DNA of 47,217 nucleotides from an uncultured Christensenella sp. (GTDB taxonomy: Bacteria; Bacillota; Clostridia; Christensenellales; UBA1242): NCBI GenBank assembly GCA_905195085.1, contig CAJJUK010000005.1, positions 1 through 47,217 on the forward strand. Direction: 5' to 3'. This document shows, one piece after another, positions 32,880 to 42,000 of this stretch. The notes below the pieces were generated by a model, which saw only the letters and a list, made by a program, of their open reading frames with translations, did no database searches and was not told the DNA's origin. The position numbers and the translations under genes were made by a program. Numbering within the stretch: the first letter of the stretch is position 1; every line of letters begins with the position of its first letter.

Positions 32880-34850
32880 CTATTTTTGGCTTTTCATTTT
32901 TGCTTCAACAAACTTAACCAAATTTTTCACAGTAAAGCCGGCTTTTGCCATAACTTCTTCCCCATTTCCGCTGTGCATATATTGTTCAACACCAAAGAAA
33001 ACACCTTTTTCTCCCAAAATTTTGAGCCACTTGGTGTCGTTGCTTGCTTCAATACCAACAACAAGTGATGCTTCTTTGCTGATGATTTTGTTTTTATAGC
33101 CATTTGTTTGTTGTTCAAAAACTTCAATTGATGGCATGGAAACAACATTGACTTGATATTTTTTGCTCAGTTCTTTGGCTGTCTTAACTGCCAAATCAAC
33201 TTCTGCGCCACTTGCGACCAAAACAATGTCCGGTTTTGAAGAGACATTTTGAATCAAATAACCCCCAAGCAATGCACCATCATATGAAGCCCCTTCAATG
33301 TGTGGAATGTCCTGTCTTGACAATGCAAAAGCAACTGGCTTATATCCTCTTACGCAAGTGTAATATCCTGCCACCAATTCCTTATAGTCACAAGGACGAT
33401 AGATTGTGCTGCCAACTATCGCTCTGAGTTGTGTCAACTGTTCAATTGGTTGATGAGAAGGTCCATCTTGCCCAACAGCCAAGGAGTCGTGAGTGAAGAA
33501 GGACATAACTGGAAGTTTCATCATCGAACGCATACGAAGTGATGGAATTGCATAGTTGGCAAAAGCCAAGAATGTGGAATCAAAAGTTATGAAATCTTCA
33601 TAAAGAGCAATGCCGTTGCAAACCCCAGCCATTGCGTGTTCACGAACACCAAAGTGAATGTTCTTTCCTCTTCTGTAACCAGCAGAGAAATTTCCGGCAT
33701 TATCAATGCAAGCCATTGTTGAAGGTCCAACATCGGCAGTTCCACCAATAAGTTGTGGACATTGATATGCAAGTTCGCTCAAAGCATAGTGATTGATTTT
33801 TCTTGTGCTTTGTCCGTCATACTTTGAGATGTTTTTCATAATTCTCTCAAAATTGATTTTCTTTCTGTCAAAAAATGCCATCAAAGATTTGTAAAGTTCT
33901 GGATGTGTGCTGGAATACATTGCAAGATTTTGGTTCCATTTCTCGTGATTGAGTTTTCCCCTTCTTGTGCTTGCCATGCAAAGTTCTCTGACATCACTTG
34001 GAATATAGAAACTTTCCTTAACCTTCAAATTTTCCTTGAAAGTTGCAAGTTCTTCATCTGACAAAACTGCTGCATGAACAGCAGAAGTCCCTTCTTTTTG
34101 AGTGCCAATTCCGATTGTTGTGTTGAAAATGATTATAGTAGGTTTTTTGCTTTTCTTTGCTCTTCCAATTGCTTGCGAACACCACCAATAACTGTTGCCT
34201 CTTGCAACCTTAATGACATTCCAACCCATTGCAGAAAATTTCTTTGCAATATTTTCTCTGTTTGCCAAACTCAAAGAACCATCAATTGTCACTTCATTGC
34301 TGTCATATAGCAAAATCAGTTTATTGAGTTTCAGGTTGCCCGCAAGACTTGCCGCTTCCATTGCAACGCCTTCCATCAAACAGCCGTCTCCAACAAAACA
34401 ATATGTGTAGTTGTCAATGATGTTGAATCCAACTGTGTTAAAACGCTCTTCCATGACAGTCTCAGCAATTGCCATGCCGACAGCATTTGCCACTCCTTGC
34501 CCAAGGGGTCCTGTGGAAACTTCCACTCCTTCCGTCACTCTATATTCTGGGTGCCCTGGTGTCTTTGAGCCATACTTTCTGAATTCCTTCAAATCTTGAA
34601 GAGAAACATTGAAGCCAAACATTGAAAGCAAACTGTAATAAAGAGCACTTGCATGACCTGCTGACATAACAAGTCTATCTCTGTTCAAAAAATCGGTGTC
34701 GGAAACATCAAAGTTGTAATGGTCTTTGAAGAGTGCAAACAAAATTGAAGAAGCACCCAAAGAAACGCCCAAATGCCCAGACTTTGCATTTGTGATTGTC
34801 TCTGCCGAAAGTGCTTTAAGATAGTTTATTGCTTTTTGAGTTAATTTCAT
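32880..34850 (-). CDS. tkt: Transketolase
   Basis: The protein has 656 residues. Thiamine diphosphate is bound by GDGCLMEGVAMEAASLAGN with downstream LLYDSNEVTIDG; further hallmarks are GHLGVSLGA, STGPLGQGVANAVGMA, FGVREHAMAGVCNG and THDSLAVGQDGPSHQP. It moves two-carbon units between sugar phosphates in the non-oxidative pentose phosphate pathway. The ATG at 34850 is chosen because GGAGG lies 6 bases upstream; the open frame extends 36 bases further without such a site. It overlaps the preceding kinase-like gene by 4 bases (ATGA) and is thus co-translated. Length is normal. Confidence 0.95.
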   Translation of the reverse strand: MKLTQKAINYLKALSAETITNAKSGHLGVSLGASSILFALFKDHYNFDVSDTDFLNRDRLVMSAGHASALYYSLLSMFGFNVSLQDLKEFRKYGSKTPGHPEYRVTEGVEVSTGPLGQGVANAVGMAIAETVMEERFNTVGFNIIDNYTYCFVGDGCLMEGVAMEAASLAGNLKLNKLILLYDSNEVTIDGSLSLANRENIAKKFSAMGWNVIKVARGNSYWWCSQAIGRAKKSKKPTIIIFNTTIGIGTQKEGTSAVHAAVLSDEELATFKENLKVKESFYIPSDVRELCMASTRRGKLNHEKWNQNLAMYSSTHPELYKSLMAFFDRKKINFERIMKNISKYDGQSTRKINHYALSELAYQCPQLIGGTADVGPSTMACIDNAGNFSAGYRRGKNIHFGVREHAMAGVCNGIALYEDFITFDSTFLAFANYAIPSLRMRSMMKLPVMSFFTHDSLAVGQDGPSHQPIEQLTQLRAIVGSTIYRPCDYKELVAGYYTCVRGYKPVAFALSRQDIPHIEGASYDGALLGGYLIQNVSSKPDIVLVASGAEVDLAVKTAKELSKKYQVNVVSMPSIEVFEQQTNGYKNKIISKEASLVVGIEASNDTKWLKILGEKGVFFGVEQYMHSGNGEEVMAKAGFTVKNLVKFVEAKMKSQK

Positions 34851-35320
34851 AATATTCCTCCAAGACCACTCATAACTTTTTTGCAAACAAAATCAATATC
34901 GGTGTTTCTGACGCTAACAGTCAAAGTGGCAATATTTTTGAGAGTTGTCGTTCTCTCATCAAAGGCAATGAAGTCAACCACATTGCCTTTTTCTTTCACA
35001 AATTTTTTTGGTAAATCAACAAAAACGATCAAACTGTTCTCTTTTAATATATTATTATGCGTCAAATAGTCATAATTGATTGCCACAACAACATTTTCAA
35101 AAGAAGCAATGTGAGAGATGACAGATTTTTCTGATTTTTCCAAATATTCTTTTGTGCAAAGTTTTTCAATCGCCTTTTTGTCTATAAGTTCATATTCAAT
35201 CAATTCCTTAGTATCGCAAAAAATCATGTCTAAATTTTGAGATAGTGTCTTTCCCAAATCTTTAGAAAATCTATCACAAAGGGATACTATGACAATTTTG
35301 TTGAAATTTCTTATATCCAT
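34847..35320 (-). CDS. Shikimate-kinase-like protein without P-loop
   Basis: The protein has 157 residues. Overall length and segments such as KIVIVSLCDRFSKDLGKTLS, MIFCDTKELIEYELIDK, ENVVVAINYDYLTHNN and NSLIVFVDLPKKF follow the order seen in shikimate/adenylate kinase-type proteins, but the expected GxxGxGKS loop is absent (CDRFSKDLGKT in its place). It may be a degenerate, non-catalytic relative. It is translationally coupled to transketolase, which supplies erythrose 4-phosphate to the shikimate pathway. The family assignment is tentative. Confidence 0.5.
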   Translation of the reverse strand: MDIRNFNKIVIVSLCDRFSKDLGKTLSQNLDMIFCDTKELIEYELIDKKAIEKLCTKEYLEKSEKSVISHIASFENVVVAINYDYLTHNNILKENSLIVFVDLPKKFVKEKGNVVDFIAFDERTTTLKNIATLTVSVRNTDIDFVCKKVMSGLGGIL

Positions 35321-35326
35321 AAGTTT

Positions 35327-35355
35327 ATTTTATCACAAAGTTTGACTAATACAAA
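35327..35355 (-). promoter_or_regulatory. Promoter for a leaderless kinase-like/tkt mRNA
   Basis: Reverse-strand TAAAAT (35327-35332) lies 6 bases (AAACTT) before the ATG at 35320. TTTGTA is 17 bases upstream. No ribosome site is present. Confidence 0.55.
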
Positions 35356-35390
35356 ATTTTTTTAATAACTCAATAAACAAACATCACTTT

Positions 35391-36497
35391 TTATAACACC
35401 AAATGTTTGTTTCTAAGGTATTTATTGCGTCGTTTTTTGTAATAATATCTGTCAAACAAATAAATCAAACAGAAAACCACACATGAAAATAGGACAATAA
35501 TCAAAGGCAAATCAATCATATTTTTCATCGTTTTAATAACAAAATTTCCACTCTCATCAACACCAACAGCAATCATACCGTCTGTCTTTGTGCAATAAAT
35601 TTCTTCAACTCCATTTTCTTGCAAACGCTTGATGACGTCATAAGACGGATGAAGATTGTCACCCGCACTTATGAAAGCAAACTTTGGATTTGTCAATGCC
35701 AAAAACTCTGAGCTTGTGCTGTATTTTGAACCATGATGACCAACAAGCAAGAAATCAACACTCACATCAATATCATTCTCATTTGCATATTCAATCAGTT
35801 CTTTCTCTCTGTCTTCTGATGCATCACCGGTAAAAAGAAATGAATTGTTTTTGTAAACTATATTTATAAATGGAGAATAATCATTCGTTTCTGAATAACT
35901 GTCTTTTTGGCACGCAAAAAATCTGATGTATGTATCTTGACCCGCAAACATTGCTTCGTCTTCCATGAAAGTGACTTGGCAATATGGCTCGTTGTAAACC
36001 GCAGTTATCACATCTTCATAAACCTGTGTTGCGACAACCTTATAACTTTCACCTTCCACTTCACTGGAACTAACCGACAAAATTTTTGGACGAATGACAT
36101 TGTAGATTTGGTATTTCTCCAAAAGTGCAACGGCGCCGCCCACATGATCTTCGTCCGAATGTGTTAAGATGAGATAATCCACTGTTTCCAAATTGTTTTG
36201 TTCAAGCACAAGGTTGACTGATTCCATAAAATCTTTTTCACTGTCCGAACTTCCTGTGTCAATCACCATGGTCAAATCATTTGGCAAAACAACCATCGTT
36301 GCAGTCGCCTGACCGACATCAAAATAATATACTTGTAATTTTTTGTCATCAATCGCAGAAAAGCCATTTGCGAAATATTGAATGTTGTATTGATTTATGA
36401 AAAGGAGTAGACAAACAATGGCATAAATAATGATAAAAAATGAACTTATAATGTCATTTTCTTTTATTCTTTTCACTTTCTCACGCAGTTTTTCCAT
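35391..36497 (-). CDS. ComEC-type metallo-beta-lactamase-fold protein
   Basis: The protein has 368 residues. One membrane span at 17-35, a metallo-beta-lactamase domain, and a second span near 335-356 with a basic tail. Motifs: YYFDVGQATATMVV (57-70), DTGSS (80-84), metal motif LTHSDEDHVGG (111-121), FLFTGDAS and LLVGHHGSKYSTS. This matches the hydrolase domain of ComEC and its stand-alone relatives, thought to be nucleases or phosphodiesterases at the cell surface; the ComEC channel domain itself is missing. It starts 2 bases after the patatin stop with no clear ribosome site, so it depends on that gene's translation. Confidence 0.85.
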   Translation of the reverse strand: MEKLREKVKRIKENDIISSFFIIIYAIVCLLLFINQYNIQYFANGFSAIDDKKLQVYYFDVGQATATMVVLPNDLTMVIDTGSSDSEKDFMESVNLVLEQNNLETVDYLILTHSDEDHVGGAVALLEKYQIYNVIRPKILSVSSSEVEGESYKVVATQVYEDVITAVYNEPYCQVTFMEDEAMFAGQDTYIRFFACQKDSYSETNDYSPFINIVYKNNSFLFTGDASEDREKELIEYANENDIDVSVDFLLVGHHGSKYSTSSEFLALTNPKFAFISAGDNLHPSYDVIKRLQENGVEEIYCTKTDGMIAVGVDESGNFVIKTMKNMIDLPLIIVLFSCVVFCLIYLFDRYYYKKRRNKYLRNKHLVL

Positions 36498-36499
36498 TG

Positions 36500-37348
36500 T
36501 TAAATAAAATCTATTTCGTCCTTATCAATATCTTTAAGTTTTTTCTTTGGAAATTTTCCTTGGAAGACAAGCATAATTTGAGACATCATATCAATGGCAT
36601 TTTTGTAACCTTCTTCCACCATCTCGTCAAGCCCATCAAGTTTGGTTGATTTGAAGCGTCTGTTATCTGATGCTATCATAACATCAGAGCACATATATCC
36701 CTTAACAGCATTACTTTTCATCAAGATTCTGATTGAACACCCCAAAACATCAATCATTTTTGAACTGTCTGTTCCATAGGTCCTTGTGCTATTGCAATCA
36801 ACCGCAATGACATAATCACAATCAAAATATCTTGGAATGTTTGCAGGAATGGTGTTTTGAAGTCCACCATCGCAAAGCAATCTGTCTCCAAATTCGACTG
36901 GTTGAAAAATTCCAGGAACGCAACAACTTCCAGCAACTGCTTTTGCCAAATTTCCATTGCTGATACATACTTCTTTTGTGGTTTTCAAATCAACAGCGAT
37001 TGCAGAAAATGGTTTTTTCAATTCCTCAATGTTTATATCTCCAAATGTTTCTTTCATCAAATTTTCAATTCCGTCCGTCTTTGAAGGCATGAAAAAGATT
37101 TTGTTTGTTTTGATGTCTTTTGTTTTCAATTTTTTTGCAACATCATACATCTCTTTCCATGTCATACCACTTGCGTAAGCAGCACCAATGATGCTTCCTA
37201 CACTTGTTCCGGCAACATAATCAAAATCAAGACCAAACTCATTCAACGCCTTGATGACACCAATATGTGAAAAACCTCTGGCTCCGCCACCACCGAAAGC
37301 GATGCCTATTTTAGGTTTTTTATTAAAAAATTTGAAAATGTTTTTCAT
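36500..37348 (-). CDS. Patatin-like phospholipase
   Basis: The protein has 282 residues. Oxyanion loop GGGGARGFSH (19-28), nucleophile serine 49 in GTSVGS, and catalytic Asp in LLCDGGLQNTIP around residue 170 define the patatin Ser-Asp dyad. It is related to the RssA/YlbK group of predicted lipid hydrolases in bacteria. Start at 37348 is chosen because a TATAAT box lies 6 bases upstream; the longer open frame to 37468 would cross this promoter. The metallo-beta-lactamase gene follows in the same unit. Substrate unknown. Confidence 0.88.
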   Translation of the reverse strand: MKNIFKFFNKKPKIGIAFGGGGARGFSHIGVIKALNEFGLDFDYVAGTSVGSIIGAAYASGMTWKEMYDVAKKLKTKDIKTNKIFFMPSKTDGIENLMKETFGDINIEELKKPFSAIAVDLKTTKEVCISNGNLAKAVAGSCCVPGIFQPVEFGDRLLCDGGLQNTIPANIPRYFDCDYVIAVDCNSTRTYGTDSSKMIDVLGCSIRILMKSNAVKGYMCSDVMIASDNRRFKSTKLDGLDEMVEEGYKNAIDMMSQIMLVFQGKFPKKKLKDIDKDEIDFI

Positions 37349-37354
37349 AAGTTT

Positions 37355-37360
37355 ATTATA
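37355..37360 (-). promoter_or_regulatory. -10 box for a leaderless patatin mRNA
   Basis: Reverse-strand TATAAT followed by AAACTT and the ATG at 37348. The same AAACTT-ATG context occurs at 35320. The -35 region is weak. Confidence 0.5.
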
Positions 37361-37440
37361 ACAAAGTTTCCGACAAATTAAAAATAAATTTGAGATTAAT
37401 TCATTTTGATTTGAAAGGTATATGTGAAAATTTTTCAAAA

Positions 37441-37446
37441 TATAAT
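37441..37446 (+). promoter_or_regulatory. -10 box for a leaderless SPOR-protein mRNA
   Basis: TATAAT lies 5 bases before the ATG at 37452. A TTGAAA at 37411-37416 is too far upstream to be a standard -35. Confidence 0.45.
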
Positions 37447-37451
37447 AGAGC

Positions 37452-38177
37452 ATGAAAAAATTTTCCATTTTGTCTCTTCTTTTAATGATTGTAGGGCTAT
37501 GCGCTTGCGTTTCATGTGGCTATTTGATTTCCACAGCAATAGTGACTTCAAACCTGTTTCAATACTCCTCTGTTGTCTCCTGCGATGACCAAACTGTGTA
37601 TGCAATTTCAATGACAAGTGGAACAACAGAGGCAGAGTTGTCCTCCAGCAAGCAAGAATTGCAAACACAAAATGGTGCTGGCTACATCTATGAAAAAGAT
37701 GACAAATTCTATCTCATTGCCAGCATTTATGAAAATTTCAATGATGCAGAACTTGTCAAAAACAACCTTCAGACGAGTGGAGTCGAAACAGAAATTTTGA
37801 CAATAGTGCTGGAAAAATCAAAGGTGGAAGGAAATTTTTCTGCAGATGAAAAAACAATCTTGACAAATTGCCTAAAATCAAAAATTGAAACTTTCAAAGA
37901 CCTGTATGATATTGCAATAAGTTTGGATACAAATGTTTTTGACAAAACCAAAGCAAAATTGGAATGCAACACCATCTATTCTGAAAATGTCTCAACCAAA
38001 GCCAACTTTGACACCTATTTCAAACAGTCAAACAACACATCACTTCAATCTTTGCAATCAACATTAACCGCAACAAATATTTGTTTGTCAAATCTGATTA
38101 GTGAAAATTATGACACAACAACACAAACTTTTTCATCTTTAATTAAACAAACCTACTGCAAAATCTTGTTAGGCTAG
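37452..38177 (+). CDS. Membrane-anchored SPOR-like protein
   Basis: The protein has 241 residues. An N-terminal membrane helix (residues 4-30, ILSLLLMIVGLCACVSCGYL) anchors an outside part. Residues 70-120 (GAGYIYEKDDKFYLIASIYE then NDAELVKNNLQTSGVETEIL) resemble a SPOR domain, which binds peptidoglycan stripped of stem peptides. This is the material that CwlD-type amidases produce. The C-terminal 120 residues are helical and unassigned. Cysteines at 18-22 could be a lipobox, but the local sequence is not ideal. It converges with the phosphofructokinase gene at a shared terminator. Confidence 0.65.
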   Translation: MKKFSILSLLLMIVGLCACVSCGYLISTAIVTSNLFQYSSVVSCDDQTVYAISMTSGTTEAELSSSKQELQTQNGAGYIYEKDDKFYLIASIYENFNDAELVKNNLQTSGVETEILTIVLEKSKVEGNFSADEKTILTNCLKSKIETFKDLYDIAISLDTNVFDKTKAKLECNTIYSENVSTKANFDTYFKQSNNTSLQSLQSTLTATNICLSNLISENYDTTTQTFSSLIKQTYCKILLG

Positions 38178-38189
38178 AAACAAAATAAA

Positions 38190-38213
38190 AAAAGAAGTCG
38201 TCTGACTTCTTTT
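38190..38213. terminator. Bidirectional terminator
   Basis: AAAAGAAGTC-GTCT-GACTTCTTTT (38190-38213) has an A run on one side and a T run on the other, serving both the SPOR-like gene and the facing phosphofructokinase operon. Confidence 0.85.
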
Positions 38214-39090
38214 ATTTAAATTCTGTCACAATGATGTTCAAATTCTCATCAGCCAAAACTCTCACACCAAAAACTTTGGTTTTGATGTAACGAATGGTTT
38301 CTTTTGCAAACTTGGTTGCCATTGAAAGTTCTTGCTTTGTCGGAGCACCTCCCCTTTGTGTTCTTCCGACAATTTGAGTCTTGACAATGTTCATTCCAAG
38401 CATTTCGTTGAGTTTTGATGCGATTTCTGTGATGTTTGCAATGTTTTCTCTGACTATGATTTTGGCACTGCTGGAAGCAATGTATTTCTTCAAAATGACA
38501 TTCTTCATTTTTTCATAGTCAAGAGTTTTTTCATCGACAACTTGATAATCAGCATCAACTTGTCTTGCAACTTCTTTGCAAATTGAATCATCTTCTCTGC
38601 CCATAACTTCAAACAAGCAAGCATTCAAAAAGGCATCGATGCTTGGCATAGTGTTTTCGACCGTATACACTGCTTCCTTGACAGCAGTTGAAAATCCAAT
38701 GCTGTAATGACAATCTTCCACATCATTGTCGATTGTCCCTGGGACAAAAATTGTGTTTACGCCACTTTCAAACAATCTTTTGGCTCCTTTTTCTGAACCA
38801 TTGCCTCCCAAAATGACCACTACATCAAATTTTTTTGCATTTTCCAGCCCCATATTGAAATACTTTGCCTGCTTAAACTCTGGGCAACGAGAAGCCTTGG
38901 TAACAACACCTGCACTGTTTTTCTTTGAACTGTCAATAACTTCAGAAAGTGGAAAAATTTGACCATTAACAAGCCCTGTGAAGCCAGCAAAAGCGAAATA
39001 TACATCGTCCCTAAATTTTCTGTATATCTCCCACATAAATCTGTTCATTCCTGGTGCATCTCCACCACTAGCCAAAACTAAAATTTTCAT
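38212..39090 (-). CDS. pfkA: 6-phosphofructokinase-like protein with GGNGS variant
   Basis: The protein has 292 residues, somewhat shorter than the usual 320. Motifs: SGGDAPGMN (9-17), VVVILGGNGS (about 91-100), PGTIDNDV with the catalytic Asp (about 116-123), EVMGRED and GRTQRGG. The metal-binding aspartate of the usual GGDGS is asparagine here, read clearly from codon AAT. It should phosphorylate fructose 6-phosphate in glycolysis, but this change and the short length leave room for altered activity. It is the last gene of the whiA-dnaE-pfkA unit, 8 bases after dnaE, with AGAGGT before its ATG. Confidence 0.82.
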   Translation of the reverse strand: MKILVLASGGDAPGMNRFMWEIYRKFRDDVYFAFAGFTGLVNGQIFPLSEVIDSSKKNSAGVVTKASRCPEFKQAKYFNMGLENAKKFDVVVILGGNGSEKGAKRLFESGVNTIFVPGTIDNDVEDCHYSIGFSTAVKEAVYTVENTMPSIDAFLNACLFEVMGREDDSICKEVARQVDADYQVVDEKTLDYEKMKNVILKKYIASSSAKIIVRENIANITEIASKLNEMLGMNIVKTQIVGRTQRGGAPTKQELSMATKFAKETIRYIKTKVFGVRVLADENLNIIVTEFK

Positions 39091-39098
39091 ATTAACCT

Positions 39099-42000
39099 CT
39101 ATTGAACCACAATATTTTCATTTCCAATAATTCCACGAAGTTCGTTGAGAAGATAGTTGTTTATTCTCACTTGTTGTTGATAATTGAACACCTTGTTTGA
39201 CGAACTGCATTTGATAACGACTGGAGTTTCTCCAGGATATGACGAAATGGAATTTTTAACTTTGCTATATATGTCTGGATTCTTGGTGTCAAAGCGCAAA
39301 CAAAGTCTTTGCTTTGGTTTTGCTTTTGTGGCATTTTCTTCTTCATCCTTCCACAAAATGACAACTTCACCAACAGGAGAAGGTGGCATTCCATCACGAA
39401 TATTGATTCTTCCTTTGATTGTGACCAAATTGTCTTCTTCAATGATGCTTCTGTATTTTGCAAAAGCATTGCTGAAAAATGTGATTTCCAAAGTCCCCTT
39501 CAGGTCTTCCAGTTTCATATAACACATTTCTCGACCAGACTTAGAACGCTTTTTATTGACTTCAGTGATGATTCCACCGCACACAAAAGGTTGACCATCT
39601 TGCAAATTGCTCTCATTTGTGTTTTGCTCTTCAGAATATTCATCGTCCTCACTGATTTCATCTTGAGAATTTGAAGAAAGCATATCTGAAGTCAAAGTGT
39701 AATTGTCAAAACGCTTCACATAATCTTGCAAAGGGTGTCCTGACATATAGACACCAATGATGTCTCTCTCGTATTTAAGCAATGTTTTCTTGTTGAATTC
39801 TTTAATGTCCGGATAATCTGTTGTATCAACAATCTTATCTTCTCCGAAGAAAGAAATCTGTCCAAGTTGATTGCTCTTTTTGTCCTTTATTGCTCTTTCA
39901 ACCAATTTTTCATAAACTGCCATATATTGAGATCTGGAATGACCAAAACAATCAAAAGCCCCACTCAAAATCAGACATTCGATGGCTTTTTTGTTTACTC
40001 CGACCTGAACAGCACGATTGATAAAGTCATCAAAACTCTTGAACTGTCCATTTTCTTCTCTTTCTTTGATTATGTTGTCAGTGAGAGCAGTGCCGACATG
40101 TTTCAATCCTCCAAGTCCAAAACGGATTGACTTGTTTTCAACATTGAAATATGTCAAACTTTTGTTTATGTCTGGTGGCAAAACCTCAATTCCTTCACTT
40201 CTGGCAAAAGAAACATATTTCTTTATGTCGTCGGCGTTGGTGATTCTGTCATTCAAAATTGCAGTGATGAATTCTGTTTCATAATAACACTTCAAATATG
40301 CTGTTTGATATGTTACATGAGCATAGGCAGCGGCGTGTGATTTGTTGAAGGCGTATTTCGCAAATTCCTTCATTTCATTGAAGATTTTGTCAGCAACTTT
40401 CGCATCATGCCCAAGTTTGACAGCACCTGGAATACTCTTCTTACCTTCAGGGTCTTCCCACCCATTGATGAATTTTTCCCTTTCTTTGTCAATCTTATCA
40501 ACCTGTTTTTTACCCATGATACGGCGAATGTTATCGGCCTGTCCCAAACTGTATCCAGCCATAACCTGAACAATCTTCATAACTTGTTCTTGATAGACAA
40601 TACAACCATAAGTAACGTCCAAGATGTCTTCAAGGCAAGGGTCATCATAGACAACTTCGTCAGGGTTTTGCTTATTCTTGACAAACTTAGGAATGGAATC
40701 CATAGGCCCCGGACGATAAAGAGAAACCCCCGCGATAATATCTTCCAAGCAGGTTGGTTTAAGTTCTTTCATAAACTTCTTAAAACCGGCACTTTCAAGT
40801 TGGAAAACAGCATCAGTTTTTCCTTCAGCAAGCATTTCAAAAACTTTTGGATCATCGTATGACATATTATAAAAATCAATTTTTTTGCCATAGTTTTGAT
40901 AGATATAATCACAAGCCTTTTTGATGTCTGTCAATGTTCTCAGTCCCAAAAAGTCCATTTTCAAAAGGCCAAGGTGTTCAAGCTCAATCATGCTGTATTG
41001 AGTCACACGTTCATTGTCAGTTTTTGCAACAGGAACAAAGTTTGCCACAGGTTCTGGCGCAATCAAAACACCGCAAGCATGCTGAGATGTGTTTCTTGGA
41101 ACACCCTCAAGTTTGATCGCCATGTCTGCAATTCTTTTGATGTTTTCGTCGTTGTCATAGAGTTCTCTCAACTCCGGAATTATGTACTTGTCATTTTCAG
41201 GTTTGCCAGTTGTTCCAAAATAATACTTCAAAACTGGCGGTTTTTTGATTCCATCAGGCAATTTGCTTGGAATAAGTTTTGTGATTTTCATCACATCTGG
41301 GTTTGGAGTTCTCAGAACTCTTCCAACATCTCTGATGGCATTCTTTGCCTGCATACATCCAAAAGTACCAATGCCGGCAACATGGTCAACACCATATCTT
41401 CTTTTGACGTATTCAATAACTTCTCCACGCCTGTCCATACAAAAGTCCACGTCAAAGTCCGGCATGGAAACACGTTCTTTGTTGATGAATCTTTCAAAGA
41501 ACAAACTATATCTGATTGGGTCAATCTTAGTGATTCCCGAGCAGTATGCAACCAAACTTCCGGCCCCGCTTCCTCTTCCTGGTCCAACAGGGATCCCCTG
41601 ACTCTCGGCATAATGAATGTAATCCCACACAATCAAGAAATATTCAACAAAGCCCTGTTCTTTGATGATTTGAAGTTCCATTTCAAGTCTGTCGATCAAA
41701 TCTTGGGTGACCTCTTTATAATTTTTATGCAGTCCTTCATAAGAAATTCTTCTCAAAAATTCATAAGGCTCTTCCCCAGTGGAAGTGGTGTAAACAGGAA
41801 TATAGTTTTTTGAAGCTGGCAACTTATATTTTGCATCAACAAAAGGGACCTCTCCCAAAGATTTTGTTTGAATGACAACTTCGCATTTCTCTGCAATTTC
41901 AACAGTGTTTGCAACCGCTTCCTCAAAACCTTGCATTGCGTCCATCATCTCTTCATAAGTTTTCAAATAAAATTCGTCAGTTGGAAATTTCAATCTGTCT

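Noticed and set aside
37349..37468. N-terminal extension of the patatin protein
   Set aside because: It would cross the -10 box and AT-rich promoter region, and the added residues look random.
40896..41813. 305-codon open frame on the forward strand
   Set aside because: It is the antisense shadow of dnaE, which has full motifs and a ribosome site; the shadow has neither.
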